From assembly GCA_045647745.1 (NCBI GenBank), contig JAZRMQ010000007.1, forward strand, positions 1 to 28,898: a stretch of DNA of 28,898 nucleotides, read 5' to 3'. The DNA is from HGM04593 sp045647745. Its GTDB lineage: Bacteria; Bacteroidota; Bacteroidia; Bacteroidales; Bacteroidaceae. The position numbers were made by a program, and so were the translations under genes. Positions within the stretch are counted from its first letter, which is position 1; every line of letters begins with the position of its first letter. The notes below the pieces were generated by a model. It was not told where the DNA came from. It worked only from the letters and a program-made list of their open reading frames with translations, and did not search any database. Shown here in pieces: positions 1 to 7,393 of this stretch.

Positions 1-1196
1 TACCCTAAAGACAATGTACTCTCTCCATCCTCAATGCGCAATTCCTTTAATGATGTACAACCATAGAACGCAGAGCGTCCAATGCTTGTGACGCTGTTAG
101 GGATTACAATGCTGGTAAGCCCGGTGCAACCATAGAACGCATAATCTCCAATACTTGTGACGCTGTTAGGGATTACAATGCTGGTAAGCCCTTTGCAACC
201 ATAGAACGCCCAATCTCCAATGCTTGTAACGCTGTTACCAATTTCAATACTTGTAAGCCCTTTGCAACCATAGAACGCATAATCGCCAATGCTTGTGACA
301 CTGTTACCAATTTCAACGCTGGTAATTGTTGTGTTACCTTGGAATACGCTTGCACCAATAACATAATTTTCACCTTTATAATCAGCTGGCAAAGTCAGTT
401 CTCTTGCATTGCCCAAATAGTAAAGCAATGTATTTACATTGTTTGGCTTAACGAATATATAATCACCCTCTATTGAGCCATTTGGTGCATTGTAAACCTT
501 GTCAGCATAATATGCAACGTAACCATTGCCGGTTGAGCCTTTGCTGAATGTTAAATTTGAGAAATTTATAACAGTCTTTAGCTCGGTGCAACCCTCGAAC
601 GCATTATCTCCAATACCTAAGGTTCCTTCTTCTATAGTAATTGAGGTATTTTCGAGCATTTCGCCTTTGTATTTATACAGAACTTTACCAGCATATACAA
701 GACCATCGGGTTGATTGCCATACCAAGCTGTACCAGAGAACGCCCAATTTCCAATGCTTGTTACGCTGTTAGGGATTACAATGCTTGCAAGCCCGGAGCA
801 ATTATAGAACGCCCAATCTCCAATTCTTGTGACGCTGTTAGAAATTTCAACACTTGTAAGCCCGGTGCAATTTTCGAACGCGCTATATCCAATGCTTGTT
901 ACGCTATTAGGGATTACAACACTTGTAAGGCCGGAGCAACCATAGAACGCACTATATCCAATACTTGTTACGCTGTAGGTTGTTCCGTTGTAAGTAACAC
1001 TCTCTGGGATTACAACACTGCCGGTGTACTCGTTGGAATAGTCCCAATAATCTGTTCCCCTGTAAGTAACCTCAACTGTTTTGTTTGTAGCGTCTGTAAT
1101 TTTGTAATAGATGCCACCCACCTCAAAGTCGTGGGCAGTTGCTATCGTTGCACACAGCAACAGCAACATAGTAAATAGATGTTTTAAATATTTCAT
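1..1196 (-). CDS. BspA-like leucine-rich-repeat surface protein, 3' end cut by window edge
   Basis: The reading frame is open from ATG at 1196 to the left edge, giving 398 codons with no stop, so the C-terminus lies outside. Residues 1 to about 21 form a Sec signal peptide (basic start MKYLKH, leucine core, ending ATA before HDFEVGGIYY). A short N-terminal domain follows, with YTGSVVIPESVTYNG at its end. Then come 23-residue leucine-rich repeats of the TpLRR/BspA type (core motif SVTSIGDYAFYGCTGLTSI). They are interrupted by two non-LRR modules, one with AWYGNQPDG and one with YADKVYNAPNGSIEG. Family members are secreted or surface-attached and some bind host matrix proteins; the ligand here is unknown. 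It is a paralog of the gene at the right edge, with the same two inserted modules. Identity of the family is very secure; function is not. Confidence 0.93.
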   Translation of the reverse strand, partial: MKYLKHLFTMLLLLCATIATAHDFEVGGIYYKITDATNKTVEVTYRGTDYWDYSNEYTGSVVIPESVTYNGTTYSVTSIGYSAFYGCSGLTSVVIPNSVTSIGYSAFENCTGLTSVEISNSVTRIGDWAFYNCSGLASIVIPNSVTSIGNWAFSGTAWYGNQPDGLVYAGKVLYKYKGEMLENTSITIEEGTLGIGDNAFEGCTELKTVINFSNLTFSKGSTGNGYVAYYADKVYNAPNGSIEGDYIFVKPNNVNTLLYYLGNARELTLPADYKGENYVIGASVFQGNTTITSVEIGNSVTSIGDYAFYGCKGLTSIEIGNSVTSIGDWAFYGCKGLTSIVIPNSVTSIGDYAFYGCTGLTSIVIPNSVTSIGRSAFYGCTSLKELRIEDGESTLSLG

Positions 1197-1234
1197 AAAT
1201 TTATTTTGTTTTTTTGGGGGGATTCGGAATTTTT

Positions 1235-1242
1235 CAAAATTA
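1235..1242 (-). promoter_or_regulatory. Candidate -7 element for the left BspA-like gene
   Basis: The minus strand reads TAATTTTG, a full match to the Bacteroides -7 consensus TAnnTTTG, about 40 bases before the start codon. No good TTTG -33 box is present at the expected distance, so the call is tentative. Confidence 0.4.
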
Positions 1243-1312
1243 TTTCACAGCAGTTTATTGGCTTTAGAGAAACTATTGCTTCTTATTTTTTGAAAATATT
1301 ATTCTAAAAATT

Positions 1313-1339
1313 CGCATATCTCTTTCTAAGAGATACGCG
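1313..1339 (-). terminator. Hairpin followed by T-run on the minus strand, possible leader terminator
   Basis: CGCATATCTCTT and AAGAGATACGCG form a 12-pair stem with one mismatch and a three-base loop. On the minus strand it is followed by AATTTTTA, so it could stop or attenuate transcription heading toward the BspA-like gene that starts 117 bases later. On the plus strand no T-run follows. It could also be the remnant of an older gene end. Confidence 0.4.
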
Positions 1340-1543
1340 ATTTGTAGCAAAATTACAAATAATATTGCAGATAAGCACAAATCACCCCGGAAATATTGTA
1401 ATTCAGCAATATATGAATTTTGAATATTTATTATTTGTTTAGCCAAAAACTGGTTGCCAACGTTGTAACTGTTGGTAATCATTAAATAACAAATTATAAC
1501 AAAAAAATATTTCTCCTTGTGTGGTAAACAATCACGTTCCCCC

Positions 1544-1576
1544 TTTGTAAACCTTGCTTTTTGCGTTCAAACTTTG
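1544..1576 (+). promoter_or_regulatory. Candidate Bacteroides-type promoter of the LOG-family gene
   Basis: TTTG at 1544-1547 is followed after 21 bases by AAACTTTG at 1569-1576, one mismatch from TAnnTTTG. The start codon lies about 48 bases downstream. Confidence 0.4.
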
Positions 1577-1624
1577 CAGTCTATTGCTTTTTGACTATAT
1601 TAGCCGGTGCAAATTCTGCTTACT

Positions 1625-2737
1625 ATGAACAAATACATTGAAATAGAGAGTTACGATGCTCTGTTGCCATTACTCTCGCCGGGGGCGGTGCTGCGGCACT
1701 ATGCTTTCCAGAACATTGAGTTCGGGCGCAATGCGGTGCAGTGCCGCTTCGAGGATTGTATATTCTTTGGCTGCTCGATGCCCGAGGTGATGCGCAACGA
1801 ACTCTCTCCCGATTGCTGTGTGCTACCCAAGCTACCTGTGCCGTTCAACCCCTTCCCGGCGCATCTGTATACCCCGGCGACTCTCTATGCCGGATACGAT
1901 TATCGCAACCCCGCGACCTTTGAGCAGTGCTACGACACGCGCATATACAAACATTATATGTCGCACGGCAAGCAAGCTGCGGATATTGCCGAGACACTTG
2001 CACGCTCTTTGCACGACCATTCCATTAGCGATGCCTTGCACGATTTTCTCTCTCACTACGATGAGCGCAGGGTTGTTGCTGTGATGGGTGGGCACGCCTT
2101 GTTGCGCACCGATGAAAACTACCGCAAGGTGGTGCTTATAGGCAAACATCTTGCCGAGCAGGGCTGTTTGTTGGTTACCGGTGGTGGACCGGGGGCAATG
2201 GAAGCTGCGCATCTTGGTGCGTGGCTTGCCGGCAGGGAAGATGTTGTAATAGACGAGGCTTTGATGCTGCTCTCCCACGCGCCGTCGTATAAAGACGAGG
2301 GGTGGTTGCAATCGGCATTCTCTCTTATGGAGAAACTGCCACGGGTGAGCGACACAAACAGCATTGGTATCCCTACGTGGTTCTATGGGCACGAGCCGGC
2401 AACACCCTTTGCCACTCACATTGCAAAATATTTTGATAACAGCATACGCGAGGATGGGCTGCTTGCCATTGCGAAGGGTGGTGTGATATACTCTCCCGGC
2501 AGCGCCGGCACTATGCAAGAGGTGTTTCAAGATGCTGCGCAAAATCACTACCGCACATTGGGCTATGAAAGTCCTATGGTTTTTTTGGATAGTGAATATT
2601 GGTGCGAGAAATTTCCAATCTACCCTCTGCTGCAGGGGTTACAACAGAGTGGCGGGTATAAAAATCTTCTGCTCTCTTTGGTCGATGAGCCAGCCGATGC
2701 TGAGCGTGCCATTATGAGGTTCGTCGATAGCCTATGA
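1625..2737 (+). CDS. LOG-family (Rossmann-fold) nucleotide-binding protein, 370 aa
   Basis: The C-terminal two thirds carry the LOG/YgdH-type fold: VVAVMGGHAL opening the first Rossmann strand, GGGPGAMEAAHLGAWLAG, and the signature YSPGSAGTMQEVFQ, equivalent to PGGxGTxxE in cytokinin-activating LOG and in PpnN nucleosidases. Family members cleave the N-glycosidic bond of nucleoside monophosphates to give ribose 5-phosphate and a base. The second glycine of PGG is a serine here, while the downstream glutamate is kept, so activity is likely but not certain. About 140 N-terminal residues precede the domain, longer than plain LOG proteins and resembling the larger PpnN-like group. A GTG at 1607 in frame could give six more residues; I chose ATG at 1625 because MNKYIEIESY begins there. 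It stands alone and ends at a shared terminator. Confidence 0.85.
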   Translation: MNKYIEIESYDALLPLLSPGAVLRHYAFQNIEFGRNAVQCRFEDCIFFGCSMPEVMRNELSPDCCVLPKLPVPFNPFPAHLYTPATLYAGYDYRNPATFEQCYDTRIYKHYMSHGKQAADIAETLARSLHDHSISDALHDFLSHYDERRVVAVMGGHALLRTDENYRKVVLIGKHLAEQGCLLVTGGGPGAMEAAHLGAWLAGREDVVIDEALMLLSHAPSYKDEGWLQSAFSLMEKLPRVSDTNSIGIPTWFYGHEPATPFATHIAKYFDNSIREDGLLAIAKGGVIYSPGSAGTMQEVFQDAAQNHYRTLGYESPMVFLDSEYWCEKFPIYPLLQGLQQSGGYKNLLLSLVDEPADAERAIMRFVDSL

Positions 2738-2743
2738 AGAATA

Positions 2744-2779
2744 AAAAAATGAGCGTTGCAGCAGCAACGCTCATTTTTT
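2744..2779. terminator. Bidirectional intrinsic terminator
   Basis: TGAGCGTTGC and GCAACGCTCA form a perfect 10-pair stem with loop AGCA, flanked by six A on the left and six T on the right. It can terminate the LOG-family gene (+) and the hexosaminidase gene (-), which converge here. Confidence 0.93.
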
Positions 2780-2796
2780 GTCTGTTAAGGTTTAAT

Positions 2797-5700
2797 TTAC
2801 TTTACCAAAACCTTTTTTCCATTAATAATGTAAATACCGGTGGCGGGAGTTGTTACGGCGCGGCCACTAAGGTCATAAATCCCGGTAACCTCGCAATCCT
2901 CGCCAACAATCTCAACAATGCCGGTCTCAACCTGAACATTGCTCTTCTCGAAAGTCCAGGCACTACCACCCCAGGTATAGTGCTTTGTGAGGACATAGGG
3001 CCAAGATGTTGGGTTGGTGTACCAAGCCGATGAACCGTTGGCACTTACAATACTGATACCCTTGTTGCCCTGGTCGGTAGTTGTCTCAACAAATGTCCAG
3101 TCATACTCCTTGCCAACCATTACAGTCTGGTCGTCGGCAGCAGTATTAACATATGCAGCCTTGCCGTTAGCCTTGTTATATATGCGCACTGTTCCATCAA
3201 TATTCTTTATGAAACTCCACAAATAGTTGTCGGTTTCACCCTTTGCTTTTGGCTCAACTCGATTTCCTCCGGTGTTTAACGCAGCATATTTGTCTGTGAA
3301 ATATCCGTTACGGATGTAGTAGTATGCACCAAAATCAAGAGCGTCGGCCATTGATGTGCGTGGCATCATCTGGAACTGGTGATAGAGTGCAACATATGCG
3401 TTGTACTGCTCTTCAGTAACAGCACCGTCGGCAACAGTCTGGCTTGCTGGGTTGATGACGCTGTTCTGCAAGTAGTCAAGAGCCTCCTGGCTTGGCTGGC
3501 CAATCTCGCCCACCTTTGCTGTGAGGATTATGAGCTCGCACTTCTTTACAAGGCCTGCAAGCTGTGCAGTGAAGTCGCTCACCTCAACAATCTTCCAAGT
3601 ACCGTTGTAGCAGAGTGCTGCATCGTCCTTTGCATATACATCACCTGTAATCTGCGCGCTCAAGCGTTTTACACTACCTGTAACCGATGCGCTATAGCCG
3701 TTTACTGCAGAGATTGTAACGACACCTGGGATGTATGTGAAATCGCCTGTTGCAACAGTTGCCTTGTCAATTCTCAAAGGAGTGCCACCATTCTCAACCA
3801 TCTGCACCGGTTGGTCGTATGCTGCCATTTTCAGCTCATTGCCGTTGTAGAGGTTCTTCATAATGTATCCACCATCGGTTGCAACAAACTGCCAAAGTTC
3901 CTCGGGTTCAGTCTGTGGGGTGTAGTGGAAACGCACGCCCTTGTTCTTTAGATACATTGTAGAGCCCTCATATTGTTGGCGGAAATAGGTACAAGCCGAA
4001 ACAATCTGATAGGTCTTTCCCTCCTCGGGCTGTGTAATAGCTGCGCTTTTATAGTTGGCGATTGCTTGTTGGATAGCTGCTGTCTCGCCACCGTCAAGTG
4101 CAGCCTGCAATGCGTCGTAAACTTCGGCAGCAGGGTAGCCCACGCCACCGCGGATGCTCTTTGCAAGGATATCCTCGGCCTCCATTACAGCAGCCTCCTC
4201 GGCTGTGTACTCTGTTGGCTCAATGAAATATTTTGCGTATGCGTAATCAAGTAACTCAAAAATCTCATCGTGGCTCTGCAAACGATGGTAGAACGATGTC
4301 CAATTCTTTTTGCTGTTTGGCAGCCAGCCAATCTCGGAGAGGGCTAGCATACGGGGAAGCAACTGGTACTCAACCTCTTTGATGTCATTGGTTGTCTCGG
4401 TCCACATATTGCCCTGAACACCGATAGCAAACTCCTCTTTGCCGCTGAGCGCGCCAAGTGGGTTAAGGCTATATATTTCGTCGAGAGTGTTCACACCCCA
4501 GCCACCGTTGTATGGCTCGTCAACAGGGCGCTCACTGTCTTCTGCCTGCTGGAAGTCGAGATAAAGATGGCTGTAAGGTACTATAATTGATTTCATACCT
4601 CTCTCTGCCGCTTTTTGGCTAAAGTTAAGGTTATTCCAAGCCATAATCACAGGCTTTGTCTTGTTATTGTCGTTCCAGTTGGCAAGCAACTCGTCCCAAA
4701 CAACGATGTCTTTGTTGTAGTTCTCTTTCAAGAAGATGCCAAGTTCCTCAACCAACCAAGACTGCAACTGGTGAACGCCGTCAAGGCCAAGCTTTTGAAC
4801 AAGTGCAAGACACTGCTGGTTATTTGCCCACTGCTCTGTGGGGCACTCGTCGCCACCAATGTGAACATAATCGTATGGGAATGTCTCGGCAATATGTCCG
4901 AGCACGCACTTTAGGAATGTGATAACCTCTTCGTTACCAATGTTTAATACATCGTGCGAGATACCGCCGTCAACACGCACCTCGTACTCTTTTGTCGGGT
5001 CGCAGCTGAACTCTGGGTATGATGCAACGGCAGCTACCATATGTCCGGGAAGGTCAATCTCGGGTATAATCTCAATGTTGCGTGCTTTTGCATAGTCGAC
5101 AATCTCCTTTAAGTCGTTGAGTGTGTAGTACATACCACGACCATACTCGGTGTCGTCGTAGAAATTCTTTCCATCGGCGTTGCTGAACGATGCTTTGCGG
5201 ATAGCGCCCACCTCGGTCAATTTTGGATATTCGGGGATTTCTACACGCCAGCCTTGGTCATCTGTCAAGTGCCAGTGGAAACGGTTCATTTTGTAGAGTG
5301 TCATAATGTCGAGCACCTTCTTTACCTCGTCTTTATTAAAGAAGTGACGTGCAATGTCGAGCATATATCCGCGGTGTCCCAACAATGGTTGGTCATTAAT
5401 CTCAACAACAGGGATTGTCCACTCTACGTTCTCTTTGCTCTCGCTTGCGAAATACTCGCGTGGGAGCAGCTGCATAAGTGTCTGCAAGCCATAAAGCTGG
5501 CCACCAAACTCCGATGCCTTGATTTTAATTTGTTTGTTGCTTGTAGTAAGAGTGTAGGCCTCGGCTGGCAGGCTGTCGTCTGTTCCAAACCAAATCTCGC
5601 CGTCGGCAGCAACGTCACCGGCCTCTTTTACCTCGAGATTGATACCGGCAGATGTGTTCAGCTGTGCAGCAAAAGCCTCGATGTGCTCTCTTATCTGCTC

Positions 5701-6309
5701 ACCTTTGTAGGCAATAGCATTGAATTGTGTGAGGTCTATTGTTCCTTCGCCCACAGTGATATTTAGTGGCTGTGGAATGATGGAAATCTTGCCCATATCT
5801 TCAAACTCCGTAGGCTCAATAAACTTAACAGGATTATTCTGGTCATTTTTATCCCAAAGACCAACGCCTCGGTTCTCGGCCGGGCCGCCCCAAAGGTTCA
5901 TTGAGATGCTTGTGTCGCCTTTTGGCTGAATTTCAAAACCGCCGCTGTAACTGTTGTTGCCAGTGGCGTTGATGAAGAATTTGCTCACACCGCTTGGTGT
6001 GGAGCTTGCGTGTACCATTTCATTTTTTTTGGCAGAATTTACATACAAGGTATAACCTTTTTTGTTTGTAAGAGTGTAGCCGTTTGTGTTATCACCGGTG
6101 ATTTTCCACAATTGTGCATCGCTGCCAATTGCTGCCGATGTGGTGATTTGCGCTCCGGAGGTTGCAGCTGTCAGTGCATTTCCTCCATTCATAAATTGTA
6201 TGAGATACCACTTTGTGTTCTCATCGGTGCTTACGGTCGGGAACGTTTGCGCAAAAGCACCAACTACGCCCATAAACAGACCTAACAGGAAAAGAATAGA
6301 TTTTTTCAT
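2797..6309 (-). CDS. Secreted GH20 beta-N-acetylhexosaminidase with C-terminal secretion tail, 1170 aa
   Basis: This enzyme is expected to remove terminal beta-linked GlcNAc or GalNAc from glycans outside the cytoplasm. Residues 1 to about 20 are a signal peptide ending AFA before QTFP. Residues about 25-168 look like a ricin/beta-trefoil-like carbohydrate module (QLWKITGDNTNGYTLTN). About 175-305 is the GH20b fold, and about 309-700 the catalytic barrel, with HRGYMLDIARHFF, FHWHLTDDQGWR and HIGGDE; D487 and E488 are the expected catalytic pair for substrate-assisted hydrolysis. Residues about 790-1120 hold further trefoil-like or linker modules (LWQFVATDGGYIMKNL, LWSFIKNIDGTVRIYNK). The last 40 residues (IYDLSGRAV, then GIYIINGKKVLVK) form a Bacteroidetes Por/T9SS-like tail. 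It is much longer than a minimal GH20 because of these accessory modules. It is monocistronic. Confidence 0.95.
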   Translation of the reverse strand: MKKSILFLLGLFMGVVGAFAQTFPTVSTDENTKWYLIQFMNGGNALTAATSGAQITTSAAIGSDAQLWKITGDNTNGYTLTNKKGYTLYVNSAKKNEMVHASSTPSGVSKFFINATGNNSYSGGFEIQPKGDTSISMNLWGGPAENRGVGLWDKNDQNNPVKFIEPTEFEDMGKISIIPQPLNITVGEGTIDLTQFNAIAYKGEQIREHIEAFAAQLNTSAGINLEVKEAGDVAADGEIWFGTDDSLPAEAYTLTTSNKQIKIKASEFGGQLYGLQTLMQLLPREYFASESKENVEWTIPVVEINDQPLLGHRGYMLDIARHFFNKDEVKKVLDIMTLYKMNRFHWHLTDDQGWRVEIPEYPKLTEVGAIRKASFSNADGKNFYDDTEYGRGMYYTLNDLKEIVDYAKARNIEIIPEIDLPGHMVAAVASYPEFSCDPTKEYEVRVDGGISHDVLNIGNEEVITFLKCVLGHIAETFPYDYVHIGGDECPTEQWANNQQCLALVQKLGLDGVHQLQSWLVEELGIFLKENYNKDIVVWDELLANWNDNNKTKPVIMAWNNLNFSQKAAERGMKSIIVPYSHLYLDFQQAEDSERPVDEPYNGGWGVNTLDEIYSLNPLGALSGKEEFAIGVQGNMWTETTNDIKEVEYQLLPRMLALSEIGWLPNSKKNWTSFYHRLQSHDEIFELLDYAYAKYFIEPTEYTAEEAAVMEAEDILAKSIRGGVGYPAAEVYDALQAALDGGETAAIQQAIANYKSAAITQPEEGKTYQIVSACTYFRQQYEGSTMYLKNKGVRFHYTPQTEPEELWQFVATDGGYIMKNLYNGNELKMAAYDQPVQMVENGGTPLRIDKATVATGDFTYIPGVVTISAVNGYSASVTGSVKRLSAQITGDVYAKDDAALCYNGTWKIVEVSDFTAQLAGLVKKCELIILTAKVGEIGQPSQEALDYLQNSVINPASQTVADGAVTEEQYNAYVALYHQFQMMPRTSMADALDFGAYYYIRNGYFTDKYAALNTGGNRVEPKAKGETDNYLWSFIKNIDGTVRIYNKANGKAAYVNTAADDQTVMVGKEYDWTFVETTTDQGNKGISIVSANGSSAWYTNPTSWPYVLTKHYTWGGSAWTFEKSNVQVETGIVEIVGEDCEVTGIYDLSGRAVTTPATGIYIINGKKVLVK

Positions 6310-6372
6310 AAATTTATAGTTAGTTATAAAATTATCATTGCATAAAAACTGCGTTAATTTGCGCCATCTTCA

Positions 6373-6380
6373 CAAAGATA
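6373..6380 (-). promoter_or_regulatory. -7 element for the GH20 hexosaminidase gene
   Basis: The minus strand reads TATCTTTG, a perfect TAnnTTTG, followed after about 57 bases of leader by the start codon. The -33 position is a T-rich tract (CCTTTTTT) rather than a clean TTTG. Confidence 0.5.
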
Positions 6381-6533
6381 GATTAATTTTTTTTAAAAAA
6401 AAGGTTTTACCTTATTAAATTGGAATGGTAAAATTGAATGAAATTTCAGGTGCTTTTATCGAGTTTGTGATTTTTTCTTTACTCATAAAGGGTTAATGTA
6501 AAAATATTTTACTATTCTTGTGGTGCGCTATTG

Positions 6534-6564
6534 TTGCCAAAATGCATTTTTTTTATTAATTTCG
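6534..6564 (+). promoter_or_regulatory. Candidate promoter of the DUF5715 lipoprotein gene
   Basis: TTG at 6534-6536 and TAATTTCG at 6557-6564 are 20 bases apart. The -7 box has one mismatch from TAnnTTTG. The start codon is 18 bases further on. Confidence 0.4.
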
Positions 6565-6581
6565 CAACAAAGAAAAAAAAG

Positions 6582-7286
6582 ATGAACTCCAAAAAGAATA
6601 GACTCCTTTTGCTGTCGATTTTAGCTTTGGCCTTTTTGCTTGTTTCGTGTGGTAATGATAAGGAAAAGGGTGGTGAGCCGGTAGTTACAACCGAGAAACG
6701 CGCTGTTCCCGAAAAACCGAATAAAATACTCTATTTAAATGCCAATAGAATATTTCGTGACGATAATGACACTCATTTGTCGGCGGTGAATAAAATCGGT
6801 ATTAAACCTCTTGCTTCGCGCGAGGGGATAAAAAAGGCCTCGCGTGAGTTGGTTCCCGTGGGTGGTGCTATGCGCTTTGGCGAGTCGTATGTGGTTGACA
6901 GGCTCGTTCACTCCAGTCCTTTCCTTGTTCCCGAGGCGGCAAAGCTGTTGCAGGATATTGGCACGGCTTTTCACGACTCTTTGCGCAATAAACACTTGCC
7001 GCAGTATAGTGTAATAGTAACCTCTGTGTTAAGGACAGACGCAGATATTAAAAAACTTTCAAGGACAAATGTAAACGCTTCGAAACGTTCGGTGCATTGC
7101 TATGGCACAACCTTTGACATTACCTACACTCGCTTTGCAAAGCACGATGACGAAGGTCGCAATGCTCGCGATGTGGATTTAAAAGCTGTGCTCACCGAGG
7201 TTTTGCGTGATTTAAGAGCGCAGGAGCGCTGCTATGTGAAGTATGAGGTGAAACAGGCGTGCTTCCACATTACAACAAGGCAGTAA
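6582..7286 (+). CDS. DUF5715-family lipoprotein with M15-peptidase-like zinc motif, 234 aa
   Basis: The start is set at ATG 6582 because it opens a lipoprotein signal: MNSKKNR, a hydrophobic stretch, then the lipobox LVSCG with the lipidated cysteine near residue 24. An in-frame ATG 51 bases upstream would give an unlikely lysine-rich extension. The C-terminal half contains SVLRTDADIKKLSRTN, then SVHCYGTTFDITY and finally CFHITT. The order His-x6-Asp followed by a late His matches the zinc ligands of M15 (VanY/D-Ala-D-Ala carboxypeptidase-like) peptidases, and the SVLRT and SVH positions are the usual ones. The probable role is cell-wall peptide trimming or binding in the periplasm, but the family is named only by DUF. 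Single gene, sharing its terminator with the convergent carboxyltransferase gene. Confidence 0.85.
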   Translation: MNSKKNRLLLLSILALAFLLVSCGNDKEKGGEPVVTTEKRAVPEKPNKILYLNANRIFRDDNDTHLSAVNKIGIKPLASREGIKKASRELVPVGGAMRFGESYVVDRLVHSSPFLVPEAAKLLQDIGTAFHDSLRNKHLPQYSVIVTSVLRTDADIKKLSRTNVNASKRSVHCYGTTFDITYTRFAKHDDEGRNARDVDLKAVLTEVLRDLRAQERCYVKYEVKQACFHITTRQ

Positions 7287-7336
7287 TTTATGAGCGAGCT
7301 CTTTGTTGTGTCAATATCTCTTCGCATTAAGAGTTT

Positions 7337-7380
7337 ATATACAAAAAATAATCCGCAAAAGCGGATTATTTTTTGTATAT
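7337..7380. terminator. Bidirectional terminator with perfect 20-pair stem
   Basis: Bases 7337-7356 pair perfectly with 7361-7380 around the loop AAAA; the core is TAATCCGC / GCGGATTA with A- and T-rich flanks. It serves the convergent DUF5715 gene (+) and carboxyltransferase gene (-). Confidence 0.93.
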
Positions 7381-7393
7381 AACATATTGTTAT

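Larger units (their letters stand above)
1197..1624. other. Divergent AT-rich intergenic region (428 bases)
   Basis: This stretch separates the left BspA-like gene (-) from the LOG-family gene (+). It holds a candidate promoter for each and one hairpin at 1313-1339. I see no coding sequence with family resemblance, no RNA gene and no mobile element; short open frames here have no recognisable features. Confidence 0.7.

Noticed and set aside
711..1178. Plus-strand open frame with repeated ISNACYAVR-like units
   Set aside because: It is the antisense shadow of the LRR repeats in the left BspA-like gene; the same shadows occur at 27531-27797 and 28170-28415 opposite the right gene.
1832..2548. 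238-codon minus-strand open frame
   Set aside because: It lies wholly opposite the LOG-family gene, has no family motifs, and the LOG motifs are clear on the other strand.
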